This document shows, piece after piece, positions 1-10,800 of a stretch of 64,000 nt of DNA. Made by a program: the position numbers and the translations under genes. This DNA comes from Geobacter argillaceus. GTDB lineage: Bacteria; Desulfobacterota; Desulfuromonadia; Geobacterales; DSM-12255. Positions within the stretch are counted from its first letter, which is position 1. Every line of letters starts with the position of its first letter. A model generated the notes under the pieces. It searched no databases. It was not told the DNA's origin and was given only the letters and a program-made list of their open reading frames with translations. The DNA lies in contig NZ_VLLN01000005.1 in the NCBI RefSeq assembly GCF_007830735.1, positions 62,001 to 126,000 of the forward strand, written 5' to 3'.

Positions 1-2
1 GC

Positions 3-56
3 CGTGACGATATGGCCGAGGCCCGCCGCTACAACCAGGAACATCCAATTCATTAG
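3..56 (+). CDS. 3' end of an unidentified gene (partial)
   Basis: The first bases read as an open frame ending in TAG at 54-56, giving a C-terminal tail of 17 residues (RDDMAEARRYNQEHPIH). It is charged and helical-looking, and the intergenic icd promoter region follows at once, which fits a real gene end. The product cannot be identified from so little sequence. The other two frames lack comparable coding character, so this frame is preferred without certainty. Confidence 0.4.
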   Translation, partial: RDDMAEARRYNQEHPIH

Positions 57-134
57 CTCAGTGCTCAGGCGATTATAAGAGCATTGGTCGTTGCCCGACC
101 CCGACCCCTCAGAATTAACGTTTTGACATTTTTC

Positions 135-171
135 TTGACAGAAAAAAGGGTTTTGTATACTGTATACAAAA
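135..171 (+). promoter_or_regulatory. icd promoter with overlapping palindromic operator
   Basis: A perfect palindrome, TTTTGTATAC-T-GTATACAAAA, lies at 151-171 (10-bp arms, 1-bp centre). A TTGACA hexamer at 135-140 and TATACT at 156-161 form a promoter with a short 15-bp spacer, so the palindrome covers the -10 element. This is the expected geometry of a repressor site. The same core recurs upstream of acnB. The rest of the 317-bp gap before icd (57-373) shows no gene. Confidence 0.65.
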
Positions 172-346
172 TTTTTAAGCCCCTGAAAAGTTTCGATTTT
201 GCCAGTGCTGTAGTCTGTATGCGCCGCGACGGCGGTAAGGTTGCCGTTGGTCGATGAAGGTGATGATTGATGTGTTATTTCCTCCGGGGTGACCACGCCC
301 TGTGTGGATAAGGGGCTGCAAGTTCCTTTCATTAAGTCTCAGGTAA

Positions 347-2602
<2,256 letters not shown>

Positions 2603-2619
2603 TTTACCGCAGGCCATAA

Positions 2620-3615
<996 letters not shown>

Positions 3616-3640
3616 TAACCCTTCGTTGCCGGAAGTTGCA

Positions 3641-3678
3641 AACGAAAGAAGGGCGTCATGCCCTTCTTTCGTTTTTCT
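3641..3678 (+). terminator. rho-independent terminator after mdh
   Basis: A perfect 14-bp stem (AACGAAAGAAGGGC at 3641-3654 with its complement at 3660-3673) has a 5-base loop and runs into a T-rich tail. It separates icd-mdh from the kor operon. Confidence 0.9.
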
Positions 3679-3734
3679 GCTGCGAATTAGAGTCGGTTCA
3701 TAAGCTGTTTACGGCAATTACAAACGGCTTTTTC

Positions 3735-3763
3735 TTGAATCCGGATTCCTTCCGTGGTATGTT
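3735..3763 (+). promoter_or_regulatory. candidate sigma-70-type promoter of the kor operon
   Basis: TTGAAT at 3735-3740 and TATGTT at 3758-3763 are separated by 17 bp, about 50 bp upstream of the first kor gene and after the mdh terminator. This is sequence similarity only. Confidence 0.4.
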
Positions 3764-3815
3764 TACGCGGTTTTGGGGCCGGCAAGGCCTATTCAACGAC
3801 AAGGAGCGTAAGTAG

Positions 3816-4010
3816 ATGGAAAAGAAGCTGCCAACGATAGAGATCATCGAGCGGTACTGCAAGGGATGTCACATCTGCGTGGAGTTCTGCCCGACCAAGG
3901 TTCTGGAGATGCAGGGTTTTGTCGCGGCTGTCAAGAATCTGGAGGCCTGCATCAAGTGCATGCAGTGCGAGCTCCGCTGCCCCGATTTCGCGATCAAAGT
4001 AACGCCTTAA
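3816..4010 (+). CDS. korD: 2-oxoglutarate:ferredoxin oxidoreductase, ferredoxin-like delta subunit
   Basis: Small 64-residue protein carrying two [4Fe-4S] motifs, CKGCHICVEFCP and CIKCMQCELRCP. It would pass electrons from the 2-oxoacid oxidoreductase to ferredoxin. It is the first gene of a four-gene operon and lies 24 bp ahead of the alpha subunit. An AAGGAG site 9 bp before the ATG supports the start. The order delta-alpha-beta-gamma matches the KOR complex used by anaerobes for 2-oxoglutarate oxidation. An alternative reading, a VOR/POR-type delta subunit for another 2-oxoacid, is less likely beside icd and mdh. Confidence 0.88.
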   Translation: MEKKLPTIEIIERYCKGCHICVEFCPTKVLEMQGFVAAVKNLEACIKCMQCELRCPDFAIKVTP

Positions 4011-4034
4011 TATTGAAAACAGGAGGTAGTGAAC

Positions 4035-5168
4035 GTGGCTAAGAAAGTTGCTTTTCTCCAGGGTAACGAGGCTGCAGCACAAGGCGCGCTGTACGCCGGC
4101 TGCAAGTTTTTTGCCGGTTACCCGATCACACCGTCTACCGAAGTCGCCGAGGTCATGTCGGCCGAACTTCCCAAGATTGGTGGTAAGTTCATCCAGATGG
4201 AAGACGAAATAGGTGCCATGGCCGCCATTATCGGCGCCTCGCTGACCGGCGCCAAGGTGCTGACCTCGACCTCCGGCCCGGGACTCTCCCTGAAGCAGGA
4301 GTTGATCGGCTATGCCTGCATCGCCGAAACGCCTGCCGTCATTGTCAACGTCATGCGTGGCGGTCCTTCCACCGGGATGCCGACCGGTCCTTCCCAGTCC
4401 GACGTCATGAGTGCCAAGTGGGGCACCCACGGTGACCATCCGGCCATCTGTCTGGTTCCGGCCTCTGTTCAGGAAGTATTCGAAGAGACGGTCCGGGCCT
4501 TCAACCTGGCCGAGAAATACCGTACCCCGGTCATGATCATGCCGGACGAAATCGTTGCCCACATGCGGGAACAGATCGTGTTCCCCGAGCCGGGCGAGCT
4601 GGAAGTGATCGACCGCACCGCACCGTCCGTGCCGCCCGAGCAGTACAAGCCGTACGACACCTCTTTCGGCGACGTGCCGCCGCTGGCCGCTTTCGGTTCC
4701 GGCTACAAGTTTCACGTCACCGGTTTGAACAAGATGGCTGACGGTTTCCCCACCACCAAGGCCGAGATTGTCCAGGCCGAAGAAGAGCGTCAGGTCCGCA
4801 AGGTTGAAGCCAACGCGGACGACATCGTCAAGTTCGAAGAGTATCTGCTGGACGACGCCGAGGTCGCCATCGTTGCCTTCGGCTCCACCTCCCGCTCCGC
4901 CCGCTTTGCCGTGAACGAGGCCCGCAAGCAGGGGATCAAGGCCGGTCTGTTCCGCATCAAGACCTTCTGGCCGTTCCCGGAGAAGCAGCTGCTTGCCCTC
5001 TCCAAGAAGGTAAAGGCGTTCATCACTCCGGAGATGAACCTCGGTATGGCTACCGGCGTTCTCAAAGGGGTTGTGGAAGGTAATGCACCGGTTCACGGGA
5101 TCTTCCGTGTTGACGGCGAACCGATCAATCCGGAGCAGATCCTCGCTAAGATAAAGGAGGTCAAGTAA
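4035..5168 (+). CDS. korA: 2-oxoglutarate:ferredoxin oxidoreductase, alpha subunit
   Basis: Alpha subunit of the thiamine-diphosphate enzyme that converts 2-oxoglutarate, CoA and oxidised ferredoxin to succinyl-CoA, CO2 and reduced ferredoxin. The pyrimidine-binding domain begins with the expected GNEAAAQGALYAGCKFFAGY stretch and continues into PITPSTEVAE. The C-terminal half carries the transketolase-like domain (VAIVAFGSTSRSARFAV). Two in-frame GTG codons occur, at 4029 and 4035. The AGGAGG at 4021-4026 lies only 2 bp from the first but 8 bp from the second, so 4035 (MAKKVAFLQG) is chosen. The stop is followed after 1 bp by the beta-subunit ATG. Confidence 0.93.
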   Translation: MAKKVAFLQGNEAAAQGALYAGCKFFAGYPITPSTEVAEVMSAELPKIGGKFIQMEDEIGAMAAIIGASLTGAKVLTSTSGPGLSLKQELIGYACIAETPAVIVNVMRGGPSTGMPTGPSQSDVMSAKWGTHGDHPAICLVPASVQEVFEETVRAFNLAEKYRTPVMIMPDEIVAHMREQIVFPEPGELEVIDRTAPSVPPEQYKPYDTSFGDVPPLAAFGSGYKFHVTGLNKMADGFPTTKAEIVQAEEERQVRKVEANADDIVKFEEYLLDDAEVAIVAFGSTSRSARFAVNEARKQGIKAGLFRIKTFWPFPEKQLLALSKKVKAFITPEMNLGMATGVLKGVVEGNAPVHGIFRVDGEPINPEQILAKIKEVK

Positions 5169-5169
5169 C

Positions 5170-5982
5170 ATGGCATTCGATTACGATAAGTACATCCGTC
5201 CGGGCAAGCTGCCGCACATCTGGTGTCCGGGCTGCGGCCACGGGATCGTCATGAAGGGACTGATCCGGGCCATTGATTCCCTCGGCCTGGTGAAGGAAAA
5301 TACTGCCGTTGTTTCCGGGATCGGCTGCGCCTCCCGTCTCCCCGGCTACCTTGATTTCTGCACCCTGCACACCGCCCACGGCCGCGCCGCTGCGTTCGCC
5401 ACCGGCGTCAAGATGGCCCGCCCTGAGATGAACGTCATCCTCGTCGGCGGCGACGGCGACGGCACCGCCATCGGCGGCAACCACTTCATCCACGCCTGCC
5501 GCCGCAACATCAACATGACCTACGTCATCCTGAACAACAACATCTACGGGATGACCGGCGGTCAGTTCTCCCCCTGCACCCCGACCGGCGCCAAGGCCTC
5601 CACCACTCCCTACGGCAACCCGGACCCGGCCTTTGACATCGCCAAGCTGGCCATCGGCGCCGGTGCTACCTTTGTGGCCCGCGGCACCGCCTACCATGCT
5701 GCCCAGATTGACAAGCTGATCGCTGAAGCGATCCAGCACAAAGGTTTCTCCGTTGTGGAGATCCTCGACGACTGCCCCACCACCTATGGCCGCCGCAACA
5801 AATTCAAGTCGGTCATCGAGATGATGAACCGGCTGAAGGAGATCGCCGTGCCGGTTAAGGCTGCCGAGAAGATGACTCCGGAGCAGCTTGAGGGGAAGGT
5901 ACTCACCGGAGTTCTCTACAAAGAGGAGAAGCCGGAGTACACCGCCGAGTACGCCAAGGTCATCGAGCGGTCAAAGAAGTAA
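5170..5982 (+). CDS. korB: 2-oxoglutarate:ferredoxin oxidoreductase, beta subunit
   Basis: Beta subunit of the KOR complex, binding the diphosphate of thiamine diphosphate. The 270-residue protein has the N-terminal WCPGCGHG motif and the TPP motif GGDGDGTAIGG followed by the NNNIYGMTGGQ loop, all diagnostic of KorB-type subunits. The ATG lies 1 bp after the korA stop, and the ribosome site (AAGGAGG) is inside the korA 3' end. The two subunits are therefore probably translationally coupled, as expected for 1:1 stoichiometry. Confidence 0.94.
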   Translation: MAFDYDKYIRPGKLPHIWCPGCGHGIVMKGLIRAIDSLGLVKENTAVVSGIGCASRLPGYLDFCTLHTAHGRAAAFATGVKMARPEMNVILVGGDGDGTAIGGNHFIHACRRNINMTYVILNNNIYGMTGGQFSPCTPTGAKASTTPYGNPDPAFDIAKLAIGAGATFVARGTAYHAAQIDKLIAEAIQHKGFSVVEILDDCPTTYGRRNKFKSVIEMMNRLKEIAVPVKAAEKMTPEQLEGKVLTGVLYKEEKPEYTAEYAKVIERSKK

Positions 5983-6008
5983 AAATACCCATCAAAGGAG
6001 AACGATAG

Positions 6009-6557
6009 ATGGCTGGAAGATATGAAATCAGATTTTCCGGTGCCGGCGGGCAGGGATTGATCCTGGCCGGCGTCATCATGGCCGAGGCTGCTTCGATCTA
6101 CGACGGGAAGCAGGCGGTCCAATCCCAGAGCTACGGCCCCGAAGCCCGGGGTGGCGCCTCCAAGTCGGAGGTCATCATTTCCGACGAGGCCATCGACTAC
6201 CCGAAGGCAACCGTGGTTGATGCCCTGCTGGCCCTTACCCAGGAGGCCTGCACCAAATATTCCCACGACCTGAAAGAGGGGGGGATACTCCTCATCGACT
6301 CCGATCTGGTCACCAAGAGACCGGAAGGGAATTTCAAGGTGGTATCCTTCCCGATCATCAATACCGCCAAGAACGATGTGGGTCGTGAAATTGTCGCCAA
6401 CATCGTGGCACTGGGCGCCATCGTGGCACTGACCGGCGTGGTCACCAGGGAGAGCGCCGAGAAGGCAGTTCTGTCCAGGGTTCCCGAAGCATTCCTGGAG
6501 CTGAACAAGAAGGCGTTCAACACGGGGTACGAGAAGGCGATTGCCGCCAAAGGCTAA
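6009..6557 (+). CDS. korC: 2-oxoglutarate:ferredoxin oxidoreductase, gamma subunit
   Basis: Gamma subunit (182 aa) of the KOR complex. The N-terminus has the family pattern IRFSGAGGQGLILAG, followed by QSYGPEARGGASKSEV, which is characteristic of the 2-oxoacid:acceptor oxidoreductase gamma domain. It lies 26 bp behind korB with an AAAGGAG site and closes the operon. A strong terminator follows. As a separate polypeptide it matches the four-subunit architecture of anaerobic KORs rather than the fused two-subunit type. Confidence 0.93.
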   Translation: MAGRYEIRFSGAGGQGLILAGVIMAEAASIYDGKQAVQSQSYGPEARGGASKSEVIISDEAIDYPKATVVDALLALTQEACTKYSHDLKEGGILLIDSDLVTKRPEGNFKVVSFPIINTAKNDVGREIVANIVALGAIVALTGVVTRESAEKAVLSRVPEAFLELNKKAFNTGYEKAIAAKG

Positions 6558-6576
6558 TCCCCGGATCTGATCCTAC

Positions 6577-6610
6577 AAAGGCCCGACACGCAAGTGCCGG
6601 GCCTTTTTTT
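6577..6610 (+). terminator. rho-independent terminator after korC
   Basis: A 13-bp stem with one mismatch (AAAGGCCCGACAC at 6577-6589, partner at 6594-6606) encloses a GCAA loop and is followed by a run of T to 6610. Confidence 0.88.
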
Positions 6611-6679
6611 ATGCCGAAAGCGGTTGCTTTCTGACCCTGCCGCCGTTAAGATTGCCCTATTCTCAGGCCGGGAGGATAG

Positions 6680-7327
6680 GTGCACGAGATACTCACGGAA
6701 TACCTGGCAGTGCACGGCTACTGGGTCCTTTTCCTCTGGACCTTCCTGGAAGGAGAGGCCGGGCTGATCCTGGCCGGATTCTTCGCCTTTCAGGGGTATT
6801 TCACCCTGCCAGGGGTCATTCTCACCGCCCTGGCCGGAGCCTTCTGCGGTGACCAGTTCTACTTCTACGTCGGCCGTTTGCAAGGCGCGCGTCTGCTCAG
6901 GATATTCACCTTCATCGCCCGGAAGTTCCACAAGGCCCTCAGGCTGATCGAACGCTACGGCACCTTCGTTGCCTTTGTCTCCCGCTACACCTACGGGTTT
7001 CGGATCGTTCTGCCGATCATCCTCGGCATGACCTCCTTTCCGGCGTCGAAGTTTTGCTGGCTCAACATCCTGAGCGCCCTGGCCTGGTCGCTCATCTTTT
7101 CCCTGGCCGGCTACCTGTTCGGGAAGAGCGCGTCGCTGTTCGTAGAGGATGTGAGCCGTTACGAGCATCAGCTGCTGGTCATACTTGCCGTCCTCATCGC
7201 CTGCATGTGGCTCGGCCATTTTGTCCATGGCTGGTGGCAGCGGCGACCGGCCCGTGCCCGGCTGCGCCGGATGCGGCACAAGGGGCCCTACAGCCAACGA
7301 ACTATCAAGAAAGAGGAGACGAAGTGA
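6680..7327 (+). CDS. DedA/VTT-domain inner-membrane protein
   Basis: A 215-residue polytopic protein of the DedA (SNARE-associated/VTT) family. These proteins act in membrane lipid homeostasis and have been linked to undecaprenyl-phosphate or phospholipid translocation. The conserved FLEGEAGLILAGFFAFQG segment is near residues 17-34, and FVSRYTYGFRIVLPIILGMT near 97-116. Several hydrophobic helices and a basic C-terminal tail (RARLRRMRHKG) are visible. Translation starts at GTG 6680 after GGAGG. Its stop overlaps the start of the following tRNA methyltransferase gene. The specific lipid substrate cannot be told from the sequence. Confidence 0.88.
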   Translation: MHEILTEYLAVHGYWVLFLWTFLEGEAGLILAGFFAFQGYFTLPGVILTALAGAFCGDQFYFYVGRLQGARLLRIFTFIARKFHKALRLIERYGTFVAFVSRYTYGFRIVLPIILGMTSFPASKFCWLNILSALAWSLIFSLAGYLFGKSASLFVEDVSRYEHQLLVILAVLIACMWLGHFVHGWWQRRPARARLRRMRHKGPYSQRTIKKEETK

Positions 7328-8076
7328 ACGAAGCAGTTTCACTCAAGAGCGCGGTGAGCATTGTCCTGGTGGAGACCCAGAGTCCGGGCAATATCGGCAT
7401 GGTCTGCCGCGCCATGATGAACATGGGGTTGACCGATCTGCGGCTGGTGAATCCCTGCCGCGTGGACCATCCCGAAGCCCTGAAATTTGCCGTCTCGGCC
7501 AGGGAGTTGCTCTTCAAGGCGCGGATATTCCCCACCCTTGCCGAGGCCCTGGCCGATGCGCCGCTCTCGGTTGCCACGACGCGCCGCCATGGCAAGTACC
7601 GTCAGGAGATCATGACGCCTGACGAAGTGGTGCGGAGTGCGGCTGTGCATCTGCCCGCCAACCGTTGCGCCTTTGTCTTCGGCCGTGAGGACAGCGGTCT
7701 CACCACCGACGAGGTGGCCCTCTGCCGCTGGCAGGCGACAATTCCTACCGGCAGCGATTACGGCTCCCTCAATCTGGCCCAGGCGGTGCTGCTCTTCTGC
7801 TACGAGATTCATCGCGGGCTCGGTAGTAGCACTGATGCGGCAACGGAACGGGTCCTGGCCGATGCCGCAGTGACCGAGACCATGTTCGGCCAGATGGAAG
7901 AGACCCTGCTCAGGATCGGCTTTCTCAATCCGGAGAACCCGGCCCATCTGATGCGCACCTTCCGGCGGATCTTTGCCCGGGCAATGCTGGACGAGCGGGA
8001 GGTGTCGGTCATCCGGGGGATGCTCTCCCAGATCGACTGGGCTGCCGACAACTTCCAGGGGCGAAAGGGGGGGTGA
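7324..8076 (+). CDS. trmJ: tRNA 2'-O-methyltransferase of the TrmJ/SpoU (SPOUT) family
   Basis: A 250-residue SPOUT methyltransferase that probably 2'-O-methylates nucleotide 32 of tRNAs using S-adenosylmethionine. Motif 1 is NIGMVCRAMMNMG, motif 2 FVFGREDSGLTTDEV, and motif 3 IPTGSDYGSLNLAQAV, which together build the knotted SAM site. The C-terminal extension is helical as in TrmJ. The frame is open far upstream, but GTG 7324 (MNEAVSLKSAVSIVLV) has an AGAGGAGA site and overlaps the DedA stop by 4 bp, so it is chosen. It overlaps the next gene by 1 bp. TrmJ is preferred over TrmL by length. Confidence 0.85.
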   Translation: MNEAVSLKSAVSIVLVETQSPGNIGMVCRAMMNMGLTDLRLVNPCRVDHPEALKFAVSARELLFKARIFPTLAEALADAPLSVATTRRHGKYRQEIMTPDEVVRSAAVHLPANRCAFVFGREDSGLTTDEVALCRWQATIPTGSDYGSLNLAQAVLLFCYEIHRGLGSSTDAATERVLADAAVTETMFGQMEETLLRIGFLNPENPAHLMRTFRRIFARAMLDEREVSVIRGMLSQIDWAADNFQGRKGG

Positions 8077-8354
8077 TGGACGCGACAACAATCGGCCTCG
8101 TTGCCGGTGCGCTCACCAGCTTCGCTGCTGTTCCCCAGGTGCTCAGGACCTGGCGGACCCGCCAGGCCCGCGACCTTTCCATCTGGCAACCGGTCATTCT
8201 CACGGTCGGCATGTTTCTCTGGCTCGCCTATGGCATGCTGCTCAAGGATCTCCCGCTCATCGTCGCCAATCTCTTCTCCATAGTCTGCTATCTGGTGCTG
8301 ATCGGCATGAAAATTATCTTTGACCGTGCTGACAAACTGGCTCTGCGTGATTAA
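8076..8354 (+). CDS. SemiSWEET-like PQ-loop transporter
   Basis: A small membrane protein (92 aa) with three hydrophobic helices, the size of a bacterial SemiSWEET half-transporter. The PQ-loop signature is visible in [20 protein letters not shown], and the second helix carries [11 protein letters not shown]. SemiSWEETs dimerise and move small sugars across the inner membrane, but the substrate here is unknown. The ATG at 8076 overlaps the last base of the trmJ stop (TGATG); a GTG 3 bp earlier is possible. It is probably translated by coupling to trmJ. Confidence 0.83.
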   Translation: MDATTIGLVAGALTSFAAVPQVLRTWRTRQARDLSIWQPVILTVGMFLWLAYGMLLKDLPLIVANLFSIVCYLVLIGMKIIFDRADKLALRD

Positions 8355-8391
8355 CTTTGACACAACACAAAGACAACGGGAGGAACCTGAT

Positions 8392-8976
8392 ATGAGATCG
8401 TTACGGATGTTTCTGCCGGCACTCTGCTGCCTGGTCACCCTGTCCGGGTGCGGCTATAACACCATGCAGGCCAACGAGGAGGCAGTCACTGCCGCCTGGG
8501 GTGATGTGGAGGCGACCTATCAGCGGCGGGCCGACCTGATCCCCAACCTGGTGGAGGTAGTGAAGGGGTATGCCAAACACGAGGCCGACACCCTCAAGGC
8601 GGTCACCGAGGCCAGGGCCAAGGTCGGTTCCCTGCAGGTCTCGAAGCAGCTGGTGAACGACCCGCAGGCGCTGCAGAAGTTCCAGCAGGCCCAGGGGGAG
8701 CTTTCCGGCGCCCTTTCCCGGCTGATGGTGGTGGTGGAGAAATACCCCGACCTGAAGGCCAACCAGAACTTCATGGACCTGCAGAACCAGCTGGAGGGGA
8801 CCGAGAACCGGATCAACGTGGCCCGCACCCGTTACAACAAGGCGGTGCAGGAGTTCAACACCAGCATCCGGACCTTCCCCAACAGCCTTACCAACTCCCT
8901 GATGCTGCATTTGCAGCGTAAGGAGCCGTTCAAGGCGGAAGAGGGGGCGAAGGTGGCCCCGAAGGTAAAGTTTTAG
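8392..8976 (+). CDS. lemA: LemA family lipoprotein
   Basis: A LemA-family protein of 194 residues. The N-terminus is a lipoprotein signal ([20 protein letters not shown]) with Cys20 as lipidation site. The conserved LemA core follows: [20 protein letters not shown], then long amphipathic helices, then the [20 protein letters not shown] motif. The ATG at 8392 is set by GGGAGGA at 8378-8384. LemA genes commonly sit beside TPM-domain genes, as here. The pair is thought to act at the envelope, but the biochemical role of LemA is not established. Many LemA proteins have a membrane anchor instead of a lipobox. Confidence 0.9.
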   Translation: MRSLRMFLPALCCLVTLSGCGYNTMQANEEAVTAAWGDVEATYQRRADLIPNLVEVVKGYAKHEADTLKAVTEARAKVGSLQVSKQLVNDPQALQKFQQAQGELSGALSRLMVVVEKYPDLKANQNFMDLQNQLEGTENRINVARTRYNKAVQEFNTSIRTFPNSLTNSLMLHLQRKEPFKAEEGAKVAPKVKF

Positions 8977-8990
8977 GAGAACTTAAATGA

Positions 8991-9073
8991 AACGCAAAGA
9001 CGCAACGGCGCAGGGTCGCAAAGAGAATTTCAAAGGTTTTTTCTGCGTCCTGGCGACGTTGTGTCTTTGCGTT
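8991..9073. repeat. long-spaced inverted repeat between lemA and the TPM gene
   Basis: AACGCAAAGACGCAACG at 8991-9007 is complementary, with one mismatch, to CGTTGTGTCTTTGCGTT at 9057-9073, enclosing 49 bp. It fills the 144-bp gap and could form an RNA hairpin or be a remnant of a dispersed repeat. No T-run follows, so it is not a classical terminator. Confidence 0.6.
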
Positions 9074-9120
9074 ACGGGTCTTTATTCATCGATTGCTGAC
9101 GCCTCCCTTGAGCTATTGCC

Positions 9121-9981
9121 ATGAGATCGATAGTCCTGTTCATACTCCTGTTCCTCTTCCCCGCTGCTGCCCATCCGCTGGATGTGCCGCAGCTCCAGGG
9201 GCGGGTGAACGACTACGCCCAGATCCTGTCCCCGCAAGGGAAGGCGGCGGTGGAGCGGGAGCTGGCAACGCTGGAGCAGAGCGACTCCACCCAGGTGGTT
9301 GTGCTGACCGTAGCGTCGCTTGAAGGTGACAGCCCGGAGGAGTATTCCATCCGGGTGGCCGAGGCGTGGCGGATCGGGCAAAAGGGGTTGGACAACGGCG
9401 CAATCCTCTTGATCGCCAAGGCGGAGAGAAAGATCCGGATCGAGGTGGGGCGCGGGCTGGAGGGTAAACTGACCGACCTGGTTGCCGGCCGGATCATCCG
9501 CGAGCAAATGGCACCCCGGTTCAAGGCGGGCGATTTCGACGGCGGTGTCCTGGCCGGGGTGCAGGCCATTAGCCAGGTAGTGCGGGGCGAGTATCAGGCC
9601 AAGGGGGAGGCGCTTCGCCATGCCAGGAAGAGCGCGCCACCCATCTATGCCTTTCTGATCTTCCTCCTGGTGGCTGTTGTTTTTCTCGGCTCCATCTCAC
9701 GCATCCTGGGAGGGATTGCCGGTGGCGCCGGGCTGCCGCTGGTGGCCTGGTTCCTCTATCCCGGCCTTGCCCTGGCACTGCTGGCAGGGCTCGCCGTGGC
9801 CGGTTTCGTTCTCGGCCTCGTGGTGACGCTCCTGTTCGGCGGAGGGGGTGGTTTCGGCGGCCCCTTCTTCGGCGGCTGGTACGGCGGCGGGGGAGGGTGG
9901 GGCGGTTCGTCAGGAGGGGATGACGGGTTTTCCGGCGGCGGCGGTGACTTCGGCGGCGGCGGGGCGTCCGGGGAATGGTGA
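9121..9981 (+). CDS. TPM-domain (YgcG-type) membrane protein with Gly-rich tail
   Basis: A 286-residue envelope protein. A signal peptide (MRSIVLFILLFLFPAAAHPL) precedes a TPM domain at about residues 24-150, recognisable by RVNDYAQILSPQGKAAVE, DNGAILLIAKAERKIRIEVG and AGRIIREQMAPRFKAGDFDG. Hydrophobic segments follow at about 178-235, then a Gly/Trp/Phe-rich low-complexity tail ending GGGGASGEW, typical of this family. TPM proteins have been linked to photosystem repair in plants; in bacteria the role is uncertain. It is downstream of lemA, its usual partner. No good ribosome site is visible before the ATG. Confidence 0.87.
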   Translation: MRSIVLFILLFLFPAAAHPLDVPQLQGRVNDYAQILSPQGKAAVERELATLEQSDSTQVVVLTVASLEGDSPEEYSIRVAEAWRIGQKGLDNGAILLIAKAERKIRIEVGRGLEGKLTDLVAGRIIREQMAPRFKAGDFDGGVLAGVQAISQVVRGEYQAKGEALRHARKSAPPIYAFLIFLLVAVVFLGSISRILGGIAGGAGLPLVAWFLYPGLALALLAGLAVAGFVLGLVVTLLFGGGGGFGGPFFGGWYGGGGGWGGSSGGDDGFSGGGGDFGGGGASGEW

Positions 9982-9986
9982 AAGGC

Positions 9987-10047
9987 GGTGACTCGTGACT
10001 CGGGGTGAAAAGCATTTTTCCAGTCACGAGTCACCGGTCACGAGTCA
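9987..10047. repeat. inverted pair of 7-bp repeat clusters (TGACTCG / CGAGTCA)
   Basis: GGTGACTCGTGACT at 9987-10000 and AGTCACGAGTCACC at 10022-10035 form a perfect 14-bp inverted repeat with a 21-bp loop. A second CGAGTCAC copy follows to 10047. The cluster fills the 73-bp gap between two convergent genes. The same heptamer forms the large array before the AOR gene and a short run before pmbA. Confidence 0.8.
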
Positions 10048-10054
10048 CGGGTTC

Positions 10055-10606
10055 TTACCAAAGCCTCTGCAGTGCCGGCAGGCTCGGCCGGTCCCAGTAC
10101 GGCTCGGAACCATAGCCGTAATAATAGGGATTGTAGCGGCTGGGGGGGTAGAGGAGGTACTTCTCACTCTCCGAAGGCTGCCAGAGATAGATCTCCCTGA
10201 TGGCGACCACCGGGTAGGTGTACTCCATCGCGTCCAGCGGAAGGGTCTTTTTTCCCTTCACCTCTCCCACCAGGGTCACCAGCCGGTCAGGCTTGTAGAT
10301 CAGCGAATCGAGGAAGTCGACGCTGGTGGCCAGAAAACGGCCGTGGGAGATGAAGCTGTCCCGGGGTACGTCGCCGTCCAGTTCGAACTGGACGATTTCC
10401 AGCACGCCACCCTCCTTGGTGTTCCGCGCCGAGGCGATCCTCCCCCCCAACAGGACGGTTTTGCCGATATAGTTGTCCGGGTTATCCCGCAGTTTGGCGA
10501 ACTGAACCGTCGGATCGACCAGGCTTCGCGACTGGTCGCTGATGACTCTGGCACAGCCGCTGAGCGCCATCAAACCCATAACCACCAGAATAGCAAGACC
10601 CTTCAT
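10055..10606 (-). CDS. Slp-family outer-membrane lipoprotein
   Basis: A 183-residue lipoprotein of the Slp (starvation lipoprotein) family. The signal ends at the lipobox LSGC (Cys18), then the Slp-like core ARVISDQSRSLVDPTVQFAK and GKTVLLGGRIASARNTKEGG. A Tyr/Pro-rich tail (SRYNPYYYGYGSEPYWDRPS) closes the protein. Slp proteins are outer-membrane lipoproteins induced on carbon starvation or acid stress in E. coli; the molecular function is unknown. A clear paralogue (13591-14145) lies on the other side of acnB. An AAGGAGG site precedes the start (reverse strand), 5 bp away. It is convergent with the TPM gene. Confidence 0.85.
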   Translation of the reverse strand: MKGLAILVVMGLMALSGCARVISDQSRSLVDPTVQFAKLRDNPDNYIGKTVLLGGRIASARNTKEGGVLEIVQFELDGDVPRDSFISHGRFLATSVDFLDSLIYKPDRLVTLVGEVKGKKTLPLDAMEYTYPVVAIREIYLWQPSESEKYLLYPPSRYNPYYYGYGSEPYWDRPSLPALQRLW

Positions 10607-10696
10607 TGAGACCTCCTTTGCTGCACTTCAGTTTTACCCAACTCCCTGAACAATGTCAAACCGCCTGAATGCAAGTCAGGTGCCCAGTTTTGGCAA

Positions 10697-10733
10697 TTGA
10701 CAAAGACGTGCAAAAAATTGTATACAGTATACA
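10697..10733 (+). promoter_or_regulatory. acnB promoter with overlapping GTATAC operator
   Basis: TTGACA at 10697-10702 and TATACA at 10721-10726 are 18 bp apart. The inverted repeat TGTATAC-A-GTATACA at 10719-10733 covers the -10 element. Its outer flanks (AAAATT on the left, CAATTTT on the right) extend the symmetry with a 2-bp offset. The core is the same as at the icd promoter. Confidence 0.68.
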
Positions 10734-10800
10734 CAATTTTTTGTTTCATTCCGAGTTTTGAAAAAACGTTGTAGATAGCACAATTACAAGGAGGTTATCA

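Noticed and set aside
8991-9073. Possible riboswitch upstream of the TPM gene
   Set aside because: Only a long-spaced inverted repeat is visible; I could not match it to a GEMM or other riboswitch core.
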